A DNA stretch of 64,000 nt. Origin: Spinacia oleracea. Lineage: Eukaryota; Streptophyta; Magnoliopsida; Caryophyllales; Amaranthaceae. The number at the start of each line of letters is the position of its first letter. Position 1 is the first letter of the stretch. A model generated the notes under the pieces. The model searched no databases, was not told the origin of the DNA, and worked only from the letters and a program-made list of their open reading frames with translations. The stretch spans positions 39,422,027 to 39,486,026 of the forward strand of contig NC_079491.1 in the NCBI RefSeq assembly GCF_020520425.1, given 5' to 3'. Below, piece after piece: positions 19,646 to 31,200 of the stretch. Both the position numbers and the translations under genes were made by a program.

Positions 19646-20536
19646 GTGGACAATGAATTGCCAAGTAACTTGAAAGCCTACCGATTTAAGCACCATCGAT
19701 GGTCCTGCTAACTTGTTTAGAAAAATGCATGGTGATGGAGATGATAAGAAATGAGGTAAGTACGTGTCTCCTTGACAATTTTGTTGTCAGAAACTGAAGA
19801 ACATAAAAACTCAACTTCTGATTATTATTTTGTCCCACGCAGAAAGCTCATGTTGCAGATCACTTCAAGGTAAGGTTACGTCTGTCTTTTTTCTTACTTG
19901 TTTCTTTTAGCTTGATTTTCTCAACATTAACTGTTCTTATTGCAGAAGTGCACTTCATCTGCTAGTTTTCTGGATTCTTTCTGAAAATGTTATATCACTG
20001 CACCGTACTAAAGCAACTTTTATCGGCTTATTGGAGGGTGTAAGAATGAACGAATGGGTCGTTGCTGAGAAACTTGGTGATGCTCTCAAGTTTAAATCAG
20101 CTGTTAAACCATCATCGTTTCAGGTTTGGAGAAAGGTATAACCTACTACGAATACAGACCTTTTTCTTACCCTGCTTATTCAAGTTTAAGAACATCTAGG
20201 ATACACCAACACATGGAACCAGAAAGAAGATTGGTTCTCCTTTCCTTGTTAAAAAAGGATTCTCTCTGAAAAGTGAAAACTAGACCGCCCAATTACTGAG
20301 ATAAATCTCAATGGTTCCTTTGTATACATCATCTGTTGTCTGATTATGCTCTGTTTTTCACCAAATTAAACAAGCTGCATATATTAGACCTCGGCGTTGG
20401 GGCTTACCTCCTCTTTTGTGGCTACTACGACCTACTATTTGGGAAGAACCACCTCTTCCTCTACCTTTTCTTTCAAGCCTTTGCCTTCTTTGTAGCGGTA
20501 TTTGGATATATGGGCACCTTTGTTACAGGCTCCTAA
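19646..20536 (+). pseudogene. 3' remnant of a CSLA glucomannan 4-beta-mannosyltransferase gene
   Basis: Exon-like pieces match the C-terminal third of plant CSLA proteins, Golgi enzymes that make the mannan backbone of hemicellulose. Piece 19646-19755 reads VDNELPSNLKAYRFKHHRWS, then a few bases of the SCGPANLF region are lost, then NLFRKM and, after a second shift, VMEMIRNE before GTAAGT. Piece 19946-20135 reads SALHLLVFWILSENVISLHR and KATFIGLLEGVRMNEWVVAE before GTATAA. Piece about 20372-20536 reads LHILDLGVGAYLLFCGYYD and ends in GYMGTFVTGS-stop, the usual C-terminal membrane region. A short GT-AG-bounded piece at 19843-19869 cannot be placed. About two thirds of the gene, including the glycosyltransferase core, is absent, so this is a dead 3' fragment. 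Confidence 0.8.
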
Positions 20537-20928
20537 TTCGGTGTGACAGACATGAGACAACGTGACTACTTAAACTCTTGATCACCATTTATTTTCTTTC
20601 AACAGCAACTCCCTTGAATACGAGAATCAATTTTGTAAATTCAAGGGTGAATACAGAGAAACTAACCAAGTTTGGAGCTGCTTAAGTTTTATTAGCTTGC
20701 AGCAGACCAAGATCTGAGTAGTTTGTGTCTAAAGTTAGGAAAACTTGAGGACCATATTATTATACTCTCAAACTAAAGAGATAAGAGTGCAAGCTGCAAA
20801 AATATCCCAGGTTTCAAAGGTGTTGACTTCTAGCCCTTCACAAAAATTTCCATTGTTTTCACAGTCCTTTAGGCAGGAAGTTTTTGTTTTATCTCTGCCA
20901 TTTTCATCGAAAAGAATTTACCACGTAG
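20537..20928. other. intergenic, no gene seen
   Basis: AT-rich sequence after the CSLA stop, possibly its old 3' UTR. Only short chance frames. Confidence 0.4.
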
Positions 20929-20930
20929 TA

Positions 20931-21127
20931 CTCCCTCCGTCCTTTTTTGTTTGTCCCATTTTACTCTCTCTTTGATATTGCTCCATAACTTAAATGGTAA
21001 ATTTTTGCACTTGGTTTCTCTGTATCTCTCTCCTCATTAGACCACTTTAATAAGATATGTGTTTTATTTACACCGAATTCCTAATAAAGTGAAGTTTCTC
21101 CGAGCAATAAAAAAGGGACAGAGGGAG
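20931..21127. mobile_element. Stowaway-like MITE (197 bp)
   Basis: Ends CTCCCTCCGTCCTTTTTTG and AAAAAAGGGACAGAGGGAG form inverted repeats. TA flanks both sides (20929-20930 and 21128-21129), the mark of Tc1/mariner-mobilised Stowaway MITEs. No coding capacity. Confidence 0.85.
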
Positions 21128-21129
21128 TA

Positions 21130-22103
21130 AAGGTTTTGATGGCGTAACCCTTGTTAAACTGTCGATCCATCTAAATTGACTGCTAGAAGATGGTATATCA
21201 CGGTATCACCATCAGAAACAGCAAATTGTAACTGAACCCACCCCGGTGTCTATAACTAAGCAAACCCACATTGCATCAACTCAATTGCCATAACCCAGGC
21301 GGAGGCAGACTTGTCAGGCAGAGCATCCACCGTGCACTGAACAAGCAGGCAGTGTTAAGAACAAGCACATCCTCAAAGGAAACAGATCCTGTCCAAATCT
21401 CAGGATCTTTAAATTTGGTCGATGTTGCCATTTTGACTTTGAGGTGTTCTAATATGAAGATGAAAAGTGGATGAAAAGAACTGAAGAGGATTCCCAGTTC
21501 ATCCCCAAATAGTAAATCAAAGAGAACAACACCTAGACTCAGGAGATTTTCATCAACAAAACTAGTAAGGATTCATGGATGTAATCAGTTTAAACATCAA
21601 TAAATTCTCTGAATCACCATCCAACTCTTCGTCAACCAAACCAACACCAACAGAGTAAAACAATAAATTATACGACCTCAGCACTAACAATTCAGCACGA
21701 CTACATGTCAATCATCATGTTCAAAACTCAAAAGTATGTTATCAAGGCCAAAATTGAAATCCATTATATCAATTAAAGTCATACTCGGCTATAATTAACC
21801 AAATCAATCTGTTTTGCCAAAAATCTTAATCACGACATACGAAATTTTTTCAAAAATCCCAGTTTGGGGTTCTATTCGAATTAATAAACCAAGAATCCAG
21901 TAAACAACACAAAATACATTCTCATTACTATTAACTACACGAATCCAATTACAATAACCTGAAACAATGGTTTGTTTCATACAACATTATTCAACCTCAA
22001 CTGAAAACATAAGCTTCCCTCAAAAAACAAACAAACATAAGCTTAAAAAAACCTCACATTTGGAACTCCAGAAAACCACTAATAATTCCCAAACATTAGA
22101 GGC
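21130..22103. other. intergenic and 3' flank of peroxiredoxin gene
   Basis: AT-rich; the part close to 22103 should be the 3' UTR of the minus-strand peroxiredoxin gene. No other gene, RNA gene or clear repeat is visible. Confidence 0.5.
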
Positions 22104-22775
22104 TTAGAGCAGCTTGAGCATATCCTCAGCGCCACTAAAAGTAAAAGCGCCGCCATCTTCCATATTAAGCACCTTAACGACGCCATCTTCAACCAACATT
22201 GCATACCTCTTCGATCGAACGCCTAATCCAACAGGCTTATCGCTCAAATCGAGCTCCGCGCCGATCGCCCGAGTGAAATCACCATTACCGTCGCTTAACA
22301 AAAGAACTTCATCATTGATGTTCAGATTCTCTTTCCAGGCTTTCATCACAAAAGCGTCGTTGACGGAAATACAAGCTATGGTATCGACGCCTTTGGATTT
22401 GAGTTCGGCGGACTTAGCGACGAATCCAGGGAGGTGTTTTTGGGAACAGGTGGGGGTGAAGGCGCCGGGGACGGCGAAGATGATGGCTTTCTTGGAGGCG
22501 GTCAGGTCAGCGATGGTGACGGTTTGGACTTCATCGGAGGCGTCGAGGTAGGATAGTGTGGATTCGGGGAGTTTTGAGCCGACGGAAATGGCAGCAGTGA
22601 TTTTAGGGGTGGTGGTAGAAAAGCGGAGGGGTTTTAGAGCGGGTGAGGATTTGAGGGAGAATGAGGGGGTAAGGGTGGAGCGGAGGAGGTGGGTTTTGGG
22701 GCGGAAGATAGAGGATTTAGGGGTGGAGAGAGAGAATAGGCGAGATACGGCGGTGGTTGCGGTGAACGCCGCCAT
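22104..22775 (-). CDS. PRXIIE: peroxiredoxin-2E, chloroplastic
   Basis: A single-exon 223-residue frame of the atypical 2-Cys (type II) peroxiredoxin family. It reduces hydrogen peroxide and alkyl hydroperoxides in the plastid stroma using glutaredoxin- or thioredoxin-derived electrons. Residues 1 to about 62 are a Ser/Thr/Pro-rich, acid-free transit peptide ([20 protein letters not shown]...), and the mature part starts near [16 protein letters not shown]. The peroxidatic cysteine is C110 in [17 protein letters not shown] and the resolving cysteine is C135 in [10 protein letters not shown]. The active-site Arg lies in [15 protein letters not shown]. The end [11 protein letters not shown] is typical. 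Length and motifs match the 2E type, and no break is seen. The start is the first Met of the frame and gives a full transit peptide. The upstream region at 22776-23057 must hold its promoter and 5' UTR. Confidence 0.95.
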   Translation of the reverse strand: MAAFTATTAVSRLFSLSTPKSSIFRPKTHLLRSTLTPSFSLKSSPALKPLRFSTTTPKITAAISVGSKLPESTLSYLDASDEVQTVTIADLTASKKAIIFAVPGAFTPTCSQKHLPGFVAKSAELKSKGVDTIACISVNDAFVMKAWKENLNINDEVLLLSDGNGDFTRAIGAELDLSDKPVGLGVRSKRYAMLVEDGVVKVLNMEDGGAFTFSGAEDMLKLL

Positions 22776-23057
22776 TGTTGTGGTGATGGGGAGAGAGTGA
22801 GGTTAAAAGAAGGTAAGAAAAAGTGGATGGATAGCAGTTCAGAGTGTGAGATTCAGAAACTTTGGGGGAATGCTTCTAGAAAAGATAACCAGAAGGGGTT
22901 GAATTTAACGCAAATGTGTCACCTACTCATTAAATTATGCAACTCTTCGTTTGCTTGTGAGTCTTGAGCTCCTCCATTCTTTAAAACTAAATATTGTATG
23001 CACGTTATGTTTGCGTGGATTTTAAAATATTTGTAAACTAACATTAATAAATAAATA
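22776..23057 (-). promoter_or_regulatory. upstream region of peroxiredoxin gene (5' UTR and promoter)
   Basis: Read on the minus strand, this lies directly before the ATG. Near the gene it is CT-rich (complement of GGGGAGAGAGTGAGG), as many plant 5' UTRs are. I could not place a TATA box or transcription start with confidence. A MITE begins at 23058. Confidence 0.4.
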
Positions 23058-23234
23058 CTTCATCCATATTTGAAAAACATATATACTTTTCTTAAACGAT
23101 CGTATTTTAAAAAGAGATTATTTATCTTTTTTAACATGTTTTAGTAATCACTTATCACTATATTAATATTTATTTCTTTCTTGTGTTCTTATATTTACTC
23201 ACATCATTTTTTAACTATAATAAATAATTCACCT

Positions 23235-23920
23235 ACTACTCCACTTTCATCTTTTTCTCTCTTCTCTCTCATCTTCTCCATTCTCTCATCTTTTTCTCTC
23301 TTCTCTCTCATCTTTTAGCCGCTCTTCTCTCTCCTCTTTTTCTCTCTTCTCTCTCATCTTTTAGGGTTTCAGTTTTCTTTGTCGTTTAGGCCGAAAATAG
23401 TCTAATTTCGTCGAAAATTAGACTATTTTCGACCCTTATTCTTGTTTTTTCATTGTTTTCTCTTTATGTATTGTCTTGTTTTGTTTTTTCCGTTGTTTTG
23501 TTCCCAATTTATTCTTGGGTTGTTCCCAATTTATTTGGGTTTTTCCTAGAGTTTTCTAGGTTCTTGATTCTCATCCATGGATGAGAATTTTTTTAGGGTT
23601 TTTAGGGTTTCAATAATTGGGAAGGAGATTTGGATTCATACAGGTTTAGGGTTTATCATCAACTCGTCAATCAGAACAATTCGTGCGCATATTGCGAAGG
23701 GCTCTACTAGGAAAGATGCGAAAACATCGAAAATCACTGCTCGCGTTAAGCTAGAAGCGGTGGAGTACGGGATGTGCTTTAGGATGCAGAATAGTAATTG
23801 TTTTGATTGTAACAGTTATGTATTTTCTTTGAATCTGTGGTATGAAGATCTATTTTATTATTGTAGATGTCGTATGGCTGATTATTAATGAAATTGTTCT
23901 TCCCCGTCAAAAAAAAAATC
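23235..23920 (+). mobile_element. poly-A-tailed retroposed segment of unknown origin
   Basis: Begins with a long CT-rich stretch (23238-23362, repeated CTTTTTCTCTCTTCTCTCTCAT), like a plant 5' leader. It continues with TTTAGGGTTT boxes, has an open frame of 103 codons at 23577-23888 with no recognisable domain, and ends in an A run at 23910-23919. It sits within the MITE at 23058-23999. Flanks such as TTCACCTACT and CTCACCTGCT may be a diverged target duplication. A processed copy of an mRNA, or a SINE/LINE-type insert, both fit. Confidence 0.45.
23392..23431. repeat. 17-bp perfect stem-loop
   Basis: CGAAAATAGTCTAATTT and AAATTAGACTATTTTCG are exact reverse complements separated by six bases. 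It lies in the leader part of the retroposed segment. Confidence 0.75.
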
Positions 23921-24176
23921 TTATTTAAATAAATCCAACTCACCTGCTAAAACTATGTGTTGATCAAAGTATATATCTCTTTTTAAAATATAGAGGGTGT
24001 ATTTATTATCGTAGAATGACTACCTTTCTCTTTTTCTTCAGAAAATATTTTAACCAATGGTGTAATATCAATTGGAAGATTTCATCGCAAATGCATAATA
24101 AAAAAGTTAAGAAATTGTTAAAAATATCTATACAATCCAACTTGTACGTGATTTTTGTTGTCAAATAAAAGTTATA

Positions 24177-24503
24177 CTCCCTCCGTATTTAAATAGAAGA
24201 TACACTTATCAGTTCCGACCATATTTAAATAAGAGATACACTTTTCATTTTAGTAACTTTTCAACCCAACCATCTAATTAAATAATACTCTATCACTCTA
24301 TGACCCACTAACACATTAAACAATTAATTTCATAAACTCCACGCCCCACACCACCCCCAAAATTAATGGACCCCGCTTATTTTACTTGATTAAAATATTT
24401 AACCCAACCCAACCTCACTTACATTATTATTTATTTCATTCAACTATTCTTCCTTAATACTCGTACCTGACCAAGTGTATCTCCTATTTAAATACGGATG
24501 AAG
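24177..24503. mobile_element. Stowaway-like MITE (327 bp)
   Basis: CTCCCTCCGTATTTAAATAG at the left pairs with CTATTTAAATACGGATGAAG at the right. TA flanks both ends (24175-24176, 24504-24505). An internal second copy of the GATACACTT word follows the left end. Non-coding. Confidence 0.85.
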
Positions 24504-24505
24504 TA

Positions 24506-24817
24506 CATATTATTCATCACGATTTTGGTTTAAAAAATAATTACTCAATTTTTTTTTATGAAAAGCGTAATTTCTTTGGTCATATACTTTTTCTGGTTTT
24601 ATTGATGACATATTGAACTATCAAAGAAGAAAAAGACAGATTGTCAATATCTTTTGAAAGGTGTTTCTTGTAGTAATAAGTCATAAACAATTTAGTACTA
24701 CGGAGTACATGGATTATTTTTTTTTAACAATTTCATTCATAAAGATGGATGAAAATGTAGAATATATGTTGAATAATTACTTTAACAATAACATATGATT
24801 AAAAATAATGTAGTAGG
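24506..24817. other. AT-rich spacer, no gene seen
   Basis: Only AT-rich sequence with T and A runs; no coding or repeat structure recognised. Confidence 0.4.
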
Positions 24818-25165
24818 TGTTAGGTTATGAACAATCTAATTGCCACGCGGAAAAACTATAAATAGCCAGAATCCAAATTAATTGCAAATAATCAATTAGC
24901 ATAATTCAGAATACATACTATGTGATGCATGCCTTCCCAATCTGCTCTCAAACCGAACAAGAACAAGTATAGAGCTCCAAATGTCGCCCCTCCATAGATA
25001 GTCCACAACACGTTCGGATCCGCCTTAGGTTCAACCAACTAGGATATAATCTAAGGTATTATGGAATTGGGATCTCACTCTATGCGATAGGCATATTCAA
25101 CTGAATTAAAATATATAAAATATGTCACCCTAGGGTCTATTTATAGTGCATGAAGTATTCTAGAA
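24818..25165 (-). repeat. old truncated LTR related to the copia element
   Basis: Starts TGTTAGGTTATGA like the copia LTRs at 26047 and 35116. It keeps the order CCGAACAAGAACAAG, CCATAGATAGTCCACA, CGGATCCGCCTTA, CAACTAG and CTATTTATAG seen there. It then loses similarity, so only the first quarter is present. Divergence is high, so it is a separate older insertion or a relative of the family. Confidence 0.75.
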
Positions 25166-26041
25166 TATCATAAAATCTACGGAGTTTTCATGAAATTCTC
25201 ATGAGGTTTGCATTAATGCACCAAATACCCCTAAACTTTCCAGAATGCATCAAATACACCTAATGTTTAGTATAAATACACAAAATGCCCACAGGGCTAA
25301 CGGACGTTAAGTCCCCCGTCAGCGTATGTTTACTTTTTTGCACTTAATAAACCCTTTTCTCTATTTATCCTAACATTAACCCTTAATTACATTAATATTA
25401 ACTCTTAATTAAATTAATTAAACTCTTAAAAAATTAATTAACCATTATCTGGAAGAAAAAAAAAATCAATTACCCCCAAAAAAATTTGGATTCTCTATTG
25501 CTGCTCTGCTTCTTCACATAAAGGACATATCCAACTAGTTTTTGAAAGCAGAAAGGAAGAGGTAGGATCCATATCTAAAATCACATTCAAAAATGTACAA
25601 GAAAGTCATTTGACAATGCGGTCATATGGTTCAGTATAGCCTAAGATCAAACCGTCTCCTTTTTTTTTATTGTGGGAGCTTCACTTGGGTTGCTAGTTGT
25701 AGTACTTGTAAGAACTATCGGTTGCTCGATTTGGGATGAAGTTTAGATGTTCAAAGTTTAAGAAGGTGAAGGACATTCTTGTTTGAAGAGATGTCAAGGG
25801 ATGGTTAGGATAGTAAGTGCTAAAGTTTGTTGTTCATAAAGAATGCTTGATTGTCTTACTTAGTTTTTTAGTAATGTTTAAGAAGACATTTTATTTTCAG
25901 TAGATGCGTTTTTTACTCGAGGAAATTATTTAGGTATTCGAATGGCAAGAATCAGGTTATTTAAGGAAGTTAATGCTTCCGTTTGAAGTTATGCCTAAAG
26001 AGGCAAGTTGCTTTTATTTTCTTGGCAAAGTAATTAGGTTG
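25166..26041. other. non-coding, probably transposon-derived
   Basis: 25230-25470 contains wording seen in plant non-autonomous DNA transposons (GCACCAAATACCCC, CTAACGGACGTTAAG), but no pair of ends was found. 25480-26041 is AT-rich without a supported gene. It may continue the old Ogre-like element that resumes at 36505; the similarity is not decisive. Confidence 0.35.
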
Positions 26042-26046
26042 ATAAT
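26042..26046. repeat. target-site duplication, left copy (copia)
   Basis: ATAAT before TGTTAGGTTATG; the same bases follow the other LTR at 36500-36504. Confidence 0.85.
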
Positions 26047-27430
26047 TGTTAGGTTATGATACATATGACATTACATAGATCATGCGGAAACAACCATTAA
26101 CCCAGGACAACATATTATTTACACATAATCATATAGCATAATTTAGATGCATACTCTTTGTTGCGTGCCCTCCCTAGCTGCGCCCGAACCGAACAAGAAC
26201 AAGTCTTTTAGGACTCCAAGTGTCGTCCCTCCGTAGATAGTCCACAGCACGTCCGGATCCGCCTTAAGATTGACCAACTAGAATCGCCCTTAAGGTACTA
26301 GAAAATTTCGGCACTTTTGAGCAAGATGTGTGTTTGACTTTCTCTCAAAAAACTCACTTTTGAATACTTTGAAACTTATATATAAATTATGACCCCTAGG
26401 CCTTTATTTATAGAGTTATGGAAAAGGAATCGTAATCCTAGTAGGATACGAATTAATTGAAATTAGAATCCTACATGAATTCTATTTAATTAATTTATCC
26501 AATTAGGAATAGTAATTTAATCATACACTGACTCTTGCAGATTCAGGAATCACGCATGAGCACAAACTCACACACACACGGCAGCCACAAGGGCTGCCCA
26601 TGCGCGTGCGAGCAGCAGCCCACGCAGCACGGCCCACGCATCCGTGGCCCTTGGCGCGCGCTGGGCCTGCCTTGCGGTAGGCCTGGCCGCTGCCTTAGCT
26701 GGGCTTGTGGCGCGCATGCTTGCTGGGCGATGGCCCCGGCTTCGTGTTGGGCCTTCGTCCGGCAGGCCTCGTCCGATGCTAATTCGTACGATACGCTTCC
26801 GATTAAATTTCCATTTCCGGAATCTATTTCCGATACGAACAATATTTAATATTTCCGATTCCGGAATTAATTTCCGTTTCGAACAAATATTTAATATTTC
26901 CGTTTCCGGAATTATTTTCCGATTCCGGCAATATTTCCGATTCTGACAATATTTCCGTTTCCGGTAATATTTCCGATTCTGGTAATATTTCCATTTCCAA
27001 TAATATTTTCCGATACGTACCATGTTTCCGTTTCCGGCAACATCTACGACTTGGATAATATTCATATTTCCGATACGATCCATATTTCCGTTTCCGGCAA
27101 TATCATCGTTTCTGGAGTATTCATTTCTTGCCTGTGACGATCTTAGCTCCCACTGAAACCAAGATCCGTCGGTTCCGAATATTCATAGATGGAGTATTTA
27201 ATGCCATTAAATACTTGATCCGTTTACGTACTATTTGTGTGACCCTACGGGTTCAGTCAAGAGTAAGCTGTGGATTAATATCATTAATTCCACTTGAACT
27301 GAAGCGGCCTCTAGCTAGGCATTCAGCTCACTTGATCTCACTGAATTATTAACTTGTTAATTAATACTGAACCGCATTTATTAGACTTAACATAGAATGC
27401 ATACTTGGACCAAGGGCATTATTTCCTTCA
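26047..27430 (-). repeat. 3' LTR of copia element (1384 bp)
   Basis: Starts TGTTAGGTTATGA and ends TTTCCTTCA on the plus strand. Contains a GC-rich block (26570-26790, GCGCGCGCTGGGCCTGCC type) and a run of degenerate TTTCCGTTTCCGG repeats (26800-27120). Same length as the other LTR. Confidence 0.95.
26800..27120. repeat. degenerate TTTCCGTTTCCGGCAATA tandem repeats in LTR
   Basis: About 15 irregular units of TTTCCG(A/T)TTCCGG(C/A)AATAT follow each other; the same tract is in the other LTR at 35869-36189. It lies on the upstream (U3) side of the TATA box in minus-strand reading, where repeated enhancer-like blocks are common. Confidence 0.75.
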
Positions 27431-28294
27431 GTCTCCCACTTGTCCTTAGGGACAAGTGTGCATTTCCTAATTCCTTTGTCGCTCGATGCTTGCTCTTGAA
27501 CATAAGGTAAGAGTTGTCATCCTTATTATGTCCAGAGGTGTTCCTCGGTTTCAGAGTTCAACTGATCAAATAAACAGATAATCATAGCCTATGATTCATC
27601 CGAGCACGGCCATGCATTTCACAGTTTCTAGCTCTCCGAGTGGCCTTGTACAACTTTTAAGCATCTCATCCCGATTTATGGGAGGACAATCCCAATCTTG
27701 CGATCTTGAGATTAGACTTCGTTTGATAGGTGATTACCTGAGCGTTGCCTTTATAGCCTCCTTTTACGGTGCGACGGTTGGTCAACGTCAAAGCAACCAG
27801 TTCTCAAACAAGTAATCTCAAATCACTCAGGTATTGAGGATTTAGTGTCTAATAATTTAATGAAATTTACTTATGACAGACTTTCATCTCTTACAGTAAA
27901 GTTTCATAGGTCTTGTCCGATACTAGTCTTCCCAAAGTAAGTATCTATGCAAATGATTATGACATTGCCATGTCCACATAGTTCAAGAAACAGAACTACT
28001 AGTCATCTTGTATTCTAATCGTCTAACGTTTTCTATGCGTCCAATTTTATAGAAAACTCCGATTAGGGACCATTTTCAACCTTTGACATTCAAGTTCACT
28101 TGATAGACATTTCTTAGTCACAGGACTGGTCCTGACAGTCTTTCTTGAATATATCGTCAAGTTGAAGGGACTCATCATTTAATAAACCACAAATTAAATG
28201 GAAAAATGAATTCCTTTCATTTATTGTGAATGATTAACCAATAATGTTTTACAAAGATTTAAACTCTAAAACTTTAAAACATTAAACAGAGACA
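27431..28294 (-). other. copia 3' untranslated region with polypurine tract
   Basis: On the minus strand the purine-rich AAGTGGGAGAC (complement of 27431-27441) abuts the 3' LTR and should prime plus-strand synthesis. The remaining 850 bases after the gag-pol stop have no supported gene. Confidence 0.65.
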
Positions 28295-31200
28295 TCAAAG
28301 CCATTCTCCAATATGCTTGATTCCCATAGCTGCAGTGTGCGAGTTGTGCTTCGCTTGCGGCAGAGGTTTAGTTAATGGATCTGATATGTTGTCATCAGTT
28401 CCAATTTTGCTTATCTCGACTTCTTTTCTTTCAACGAACTCTCGTAGAAGGTGAAATCTACGAAGTACATGCTTGACTCTCTGGTGGTGTCTAGGCTCTT
28501 TTGCCTGTGCAATAGCTCCGTTATTATCACAATACAGGGCTATTGGTCCTTTAATGGAGGGGACTACACCAAGTTCTCCTATGAACTTCCTTAGCCATAT
28601 AGCTTCCTTTGCTGCTTCATGTGCAGCAATGTACTCCGCTTCAGTTGTAGAATCCGCAATGGTGCTTTGCTTAGCACTTTTCCAGCTTACTGCTCCTCCG
28701 TTGAGGCAGAAGACAAACCCAGACTGTGATCTGAAATCATCTTTGTCGGTTTGGAAACTTGCGTCCGTATAGCCTTTAACAATTAATTCATCATCTCCAC
28801 CATAGACCAGGAAGTCATCTTTGTGCCTTTTCAGGTACTTCAGAATGTTCTTGGCAGCAGTCCAATGCGCCTCTCCTGGGTCTGACTGGTATCTGCTCGT
28901 AGCACTGAGTGCGTACGCAGCATCCGGGCGTGTACATATCATAGCATACATTATTGAACCAATCAATGATGCATATGGAATCCCACTCATTCGTCTACGC
29001 TCATCAAGTGTTTTTGGGCACTGAGTCTTGCTTAGAGTCATTCCATGAGACATGGGTAGGTAGCCTCGCTTGGAGTCCGCCATCTTGAACCTATCAAGCA
29101 CCTTATTGATATAAGTGCTTTGACTAAGTCCAATCATCTTTTTAGATCTATCTCTGTAAATCTTGATGCCCAATATGTACTGTGCTTCTCCTAGATCCTT
29201 CATCGAAAAACATTTCCCAAGCCAAATCTTGACAGAGTTCAACATAGGAATGTCATTTCCGATAAGCAATATGTCGTCGACATATAATACTAGGAAAGCA
29301 ATTTTGCTCCCACTGACCTTCTTGTATACACAAGATTCGTCTGCGTTTTTGATGAAACCAAAGTCACTGACTGCTTCATCAAAACGTATATTCCAGCTCC
29401 TGGATGCCTGCTTCAATCCGTAGATTGACTTCTTTAGCTTGCATACCTTTTTAGCATTCTTTGGATCCTCAAAACCTTCAGGCTGTGTCATAAACACAGT
29501 TTCTGTTAAAACGCCGTTTAAGAAAGCAGTTTTGACATCCATCTGCCATATTTCGTAATCGTAATATGCAGCGATTGCTAACATTATTCGAATAGACTTT
29601 AGCATTGCAACTGGTGAAAAGGTTTCATCGTAATCCACACCGTGGACTTGCCTGTAACCTTTTGCAACCAATCTAGCTTTGAAAACTTCAAGTTTCCCAT
29701 CCTTGTCCTTTTTCAGTTTGAAAACCCATTTGCTTCCAATGGCTTGGTAGCCATCTGGCAAATCGACCAAATCCCATACTTGGTTTTCAGACATGGAGTC
29801 TAATTCAGATTGCATGGCTTCTTGCCACTGCTTGGAGCTAGGGCTCGTCATAGCTTGCTTGTAAGTCGCAGGTTCATCACTTTCAAGTAATAGAACGTCA
29901 TAGCTCTCGTTCGTCAAAATACCTAAGTACCTTTCCGGTTGAGATCTATATCTTTGCGATCTACGCGGGGTAACATTTCTAGATTGACCATGATTCTCAC
30001 CAGATTCTTCTAAAGATCTCTGAGTTTCATCCTGAATGTCATCTTGAGCATTCTCTAGAGTTTGTTGTTCGACTCGAATTTCTTCGAGGTCTACTTTTCT
30101 CCCACTTGTCATTTTGGAAATGTGATCCTTCTCCAAAAAGACACCATCTCGAGCAACAAACACTTTGTTCTCAGATGTATTGTAGAAGTAATACCCCTTT
30201 GTTTCCTTTGGATAGCCCACAAGGATACATTTGTCAGATTTTGGATGAAGTTTGTCTGAAATTAATCGTTTGACGTATACTTCACATCCCCAAATCTTAA
30301 GAAAGGACACATTTGGAGGTTTTCCAAACCATAATTCGTATGGAGTCTTTTCGACAGCTTTAGACGGAGCTCTATTTATAGTGAGTGCAGCTGTATTTAG
30401 TGCATGTCCCCAAAATTCTAATGGAAGTTCGGCCTGACCCATCATTGACCTGACCATGTCTAGCAAGGTTCTGTTCCTCCGTTCTGACACACCGTTCCAT
30501 TGTGGTGTTCCAGGAGGAGTCAATTCTGATAGAATTCCACATTCTTTCAGATGGTCATCAAATTCATAGCTCAGATATTCACCGCCTCTATCAGACCGCA
30601 GTGCCTTAATCTTCTTGCCTAATTGATTCTCTACTTCACTCTGAAATTCCTTGAATTTGTCAAAGGATTCAGACTTATGCTTCATTAGGTAGACATAACC
30701 ATACCTACTGAAGTCATCAGTGAAAGTGATAAAGTAGCTGAAACCACCTCTAGCATTTGTACTCATTGGTCCACATACATCTGTATGGATTAAACCCAAT
30801 AGTTCATTTGCTCTTTCTCCAACTTTAGAGAAAGGTTGCTTTGTCATTTTGCCAAGTAAACATGATTCGCATTTACCATAATCCTCTAAGTCAAATGGTT
30901 CTAGAATTCCTTCCCTTTGAAGTCTTTCTAAGCGTTTCAAGTTTATATGGCCTAATCGACAATGCCACAGATAGGTGAGATCTGAATCATCCTTTTTGGC
31001 CTTTTTGGTATTTATGTTATATACTTGTTTGTCGTGATCTAATAAATAAAGTCCATTGACTAATCTAGCAGATCCATAAAACATCTCTTTAAAATAAAAC
31101 GAACAACTATTGTCTTTTATTATAAAGGAAAATCCCTTAGCATCTAAGCAAGAAACTGAAATGATGTTTTTAGTAAGACTTGGAACATGGAAACATTCTT

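Larger units (their letters stand above)
23058..23999. mobile_element. old Stowaway-like MITE carrying a retroposed insert
   Basis: Left end CTTCATCCATATTTGAAAAA and right end TTTAAAATATAGAGGGTG are imperfect inverted repeats, and both inner flanks contain TATATACTTT / AAAGTATATA. TA stands on both outer sides (23056-23057 and 24000-24001). About 690 bases of its 942 are a later insert (about 23235-23920); without it the element has a normal MITE size of about 250 bases. Confidence 0.6.

Noticed and set aside
26535-27083. Frames of about 100-170 codons in the copia LTR (also at 35604-36152)
   Set aside because: Duplicate because they are in both LTRs, open on both strands in GC-rich and TTTCCG repeat sequence; compositional artefact.
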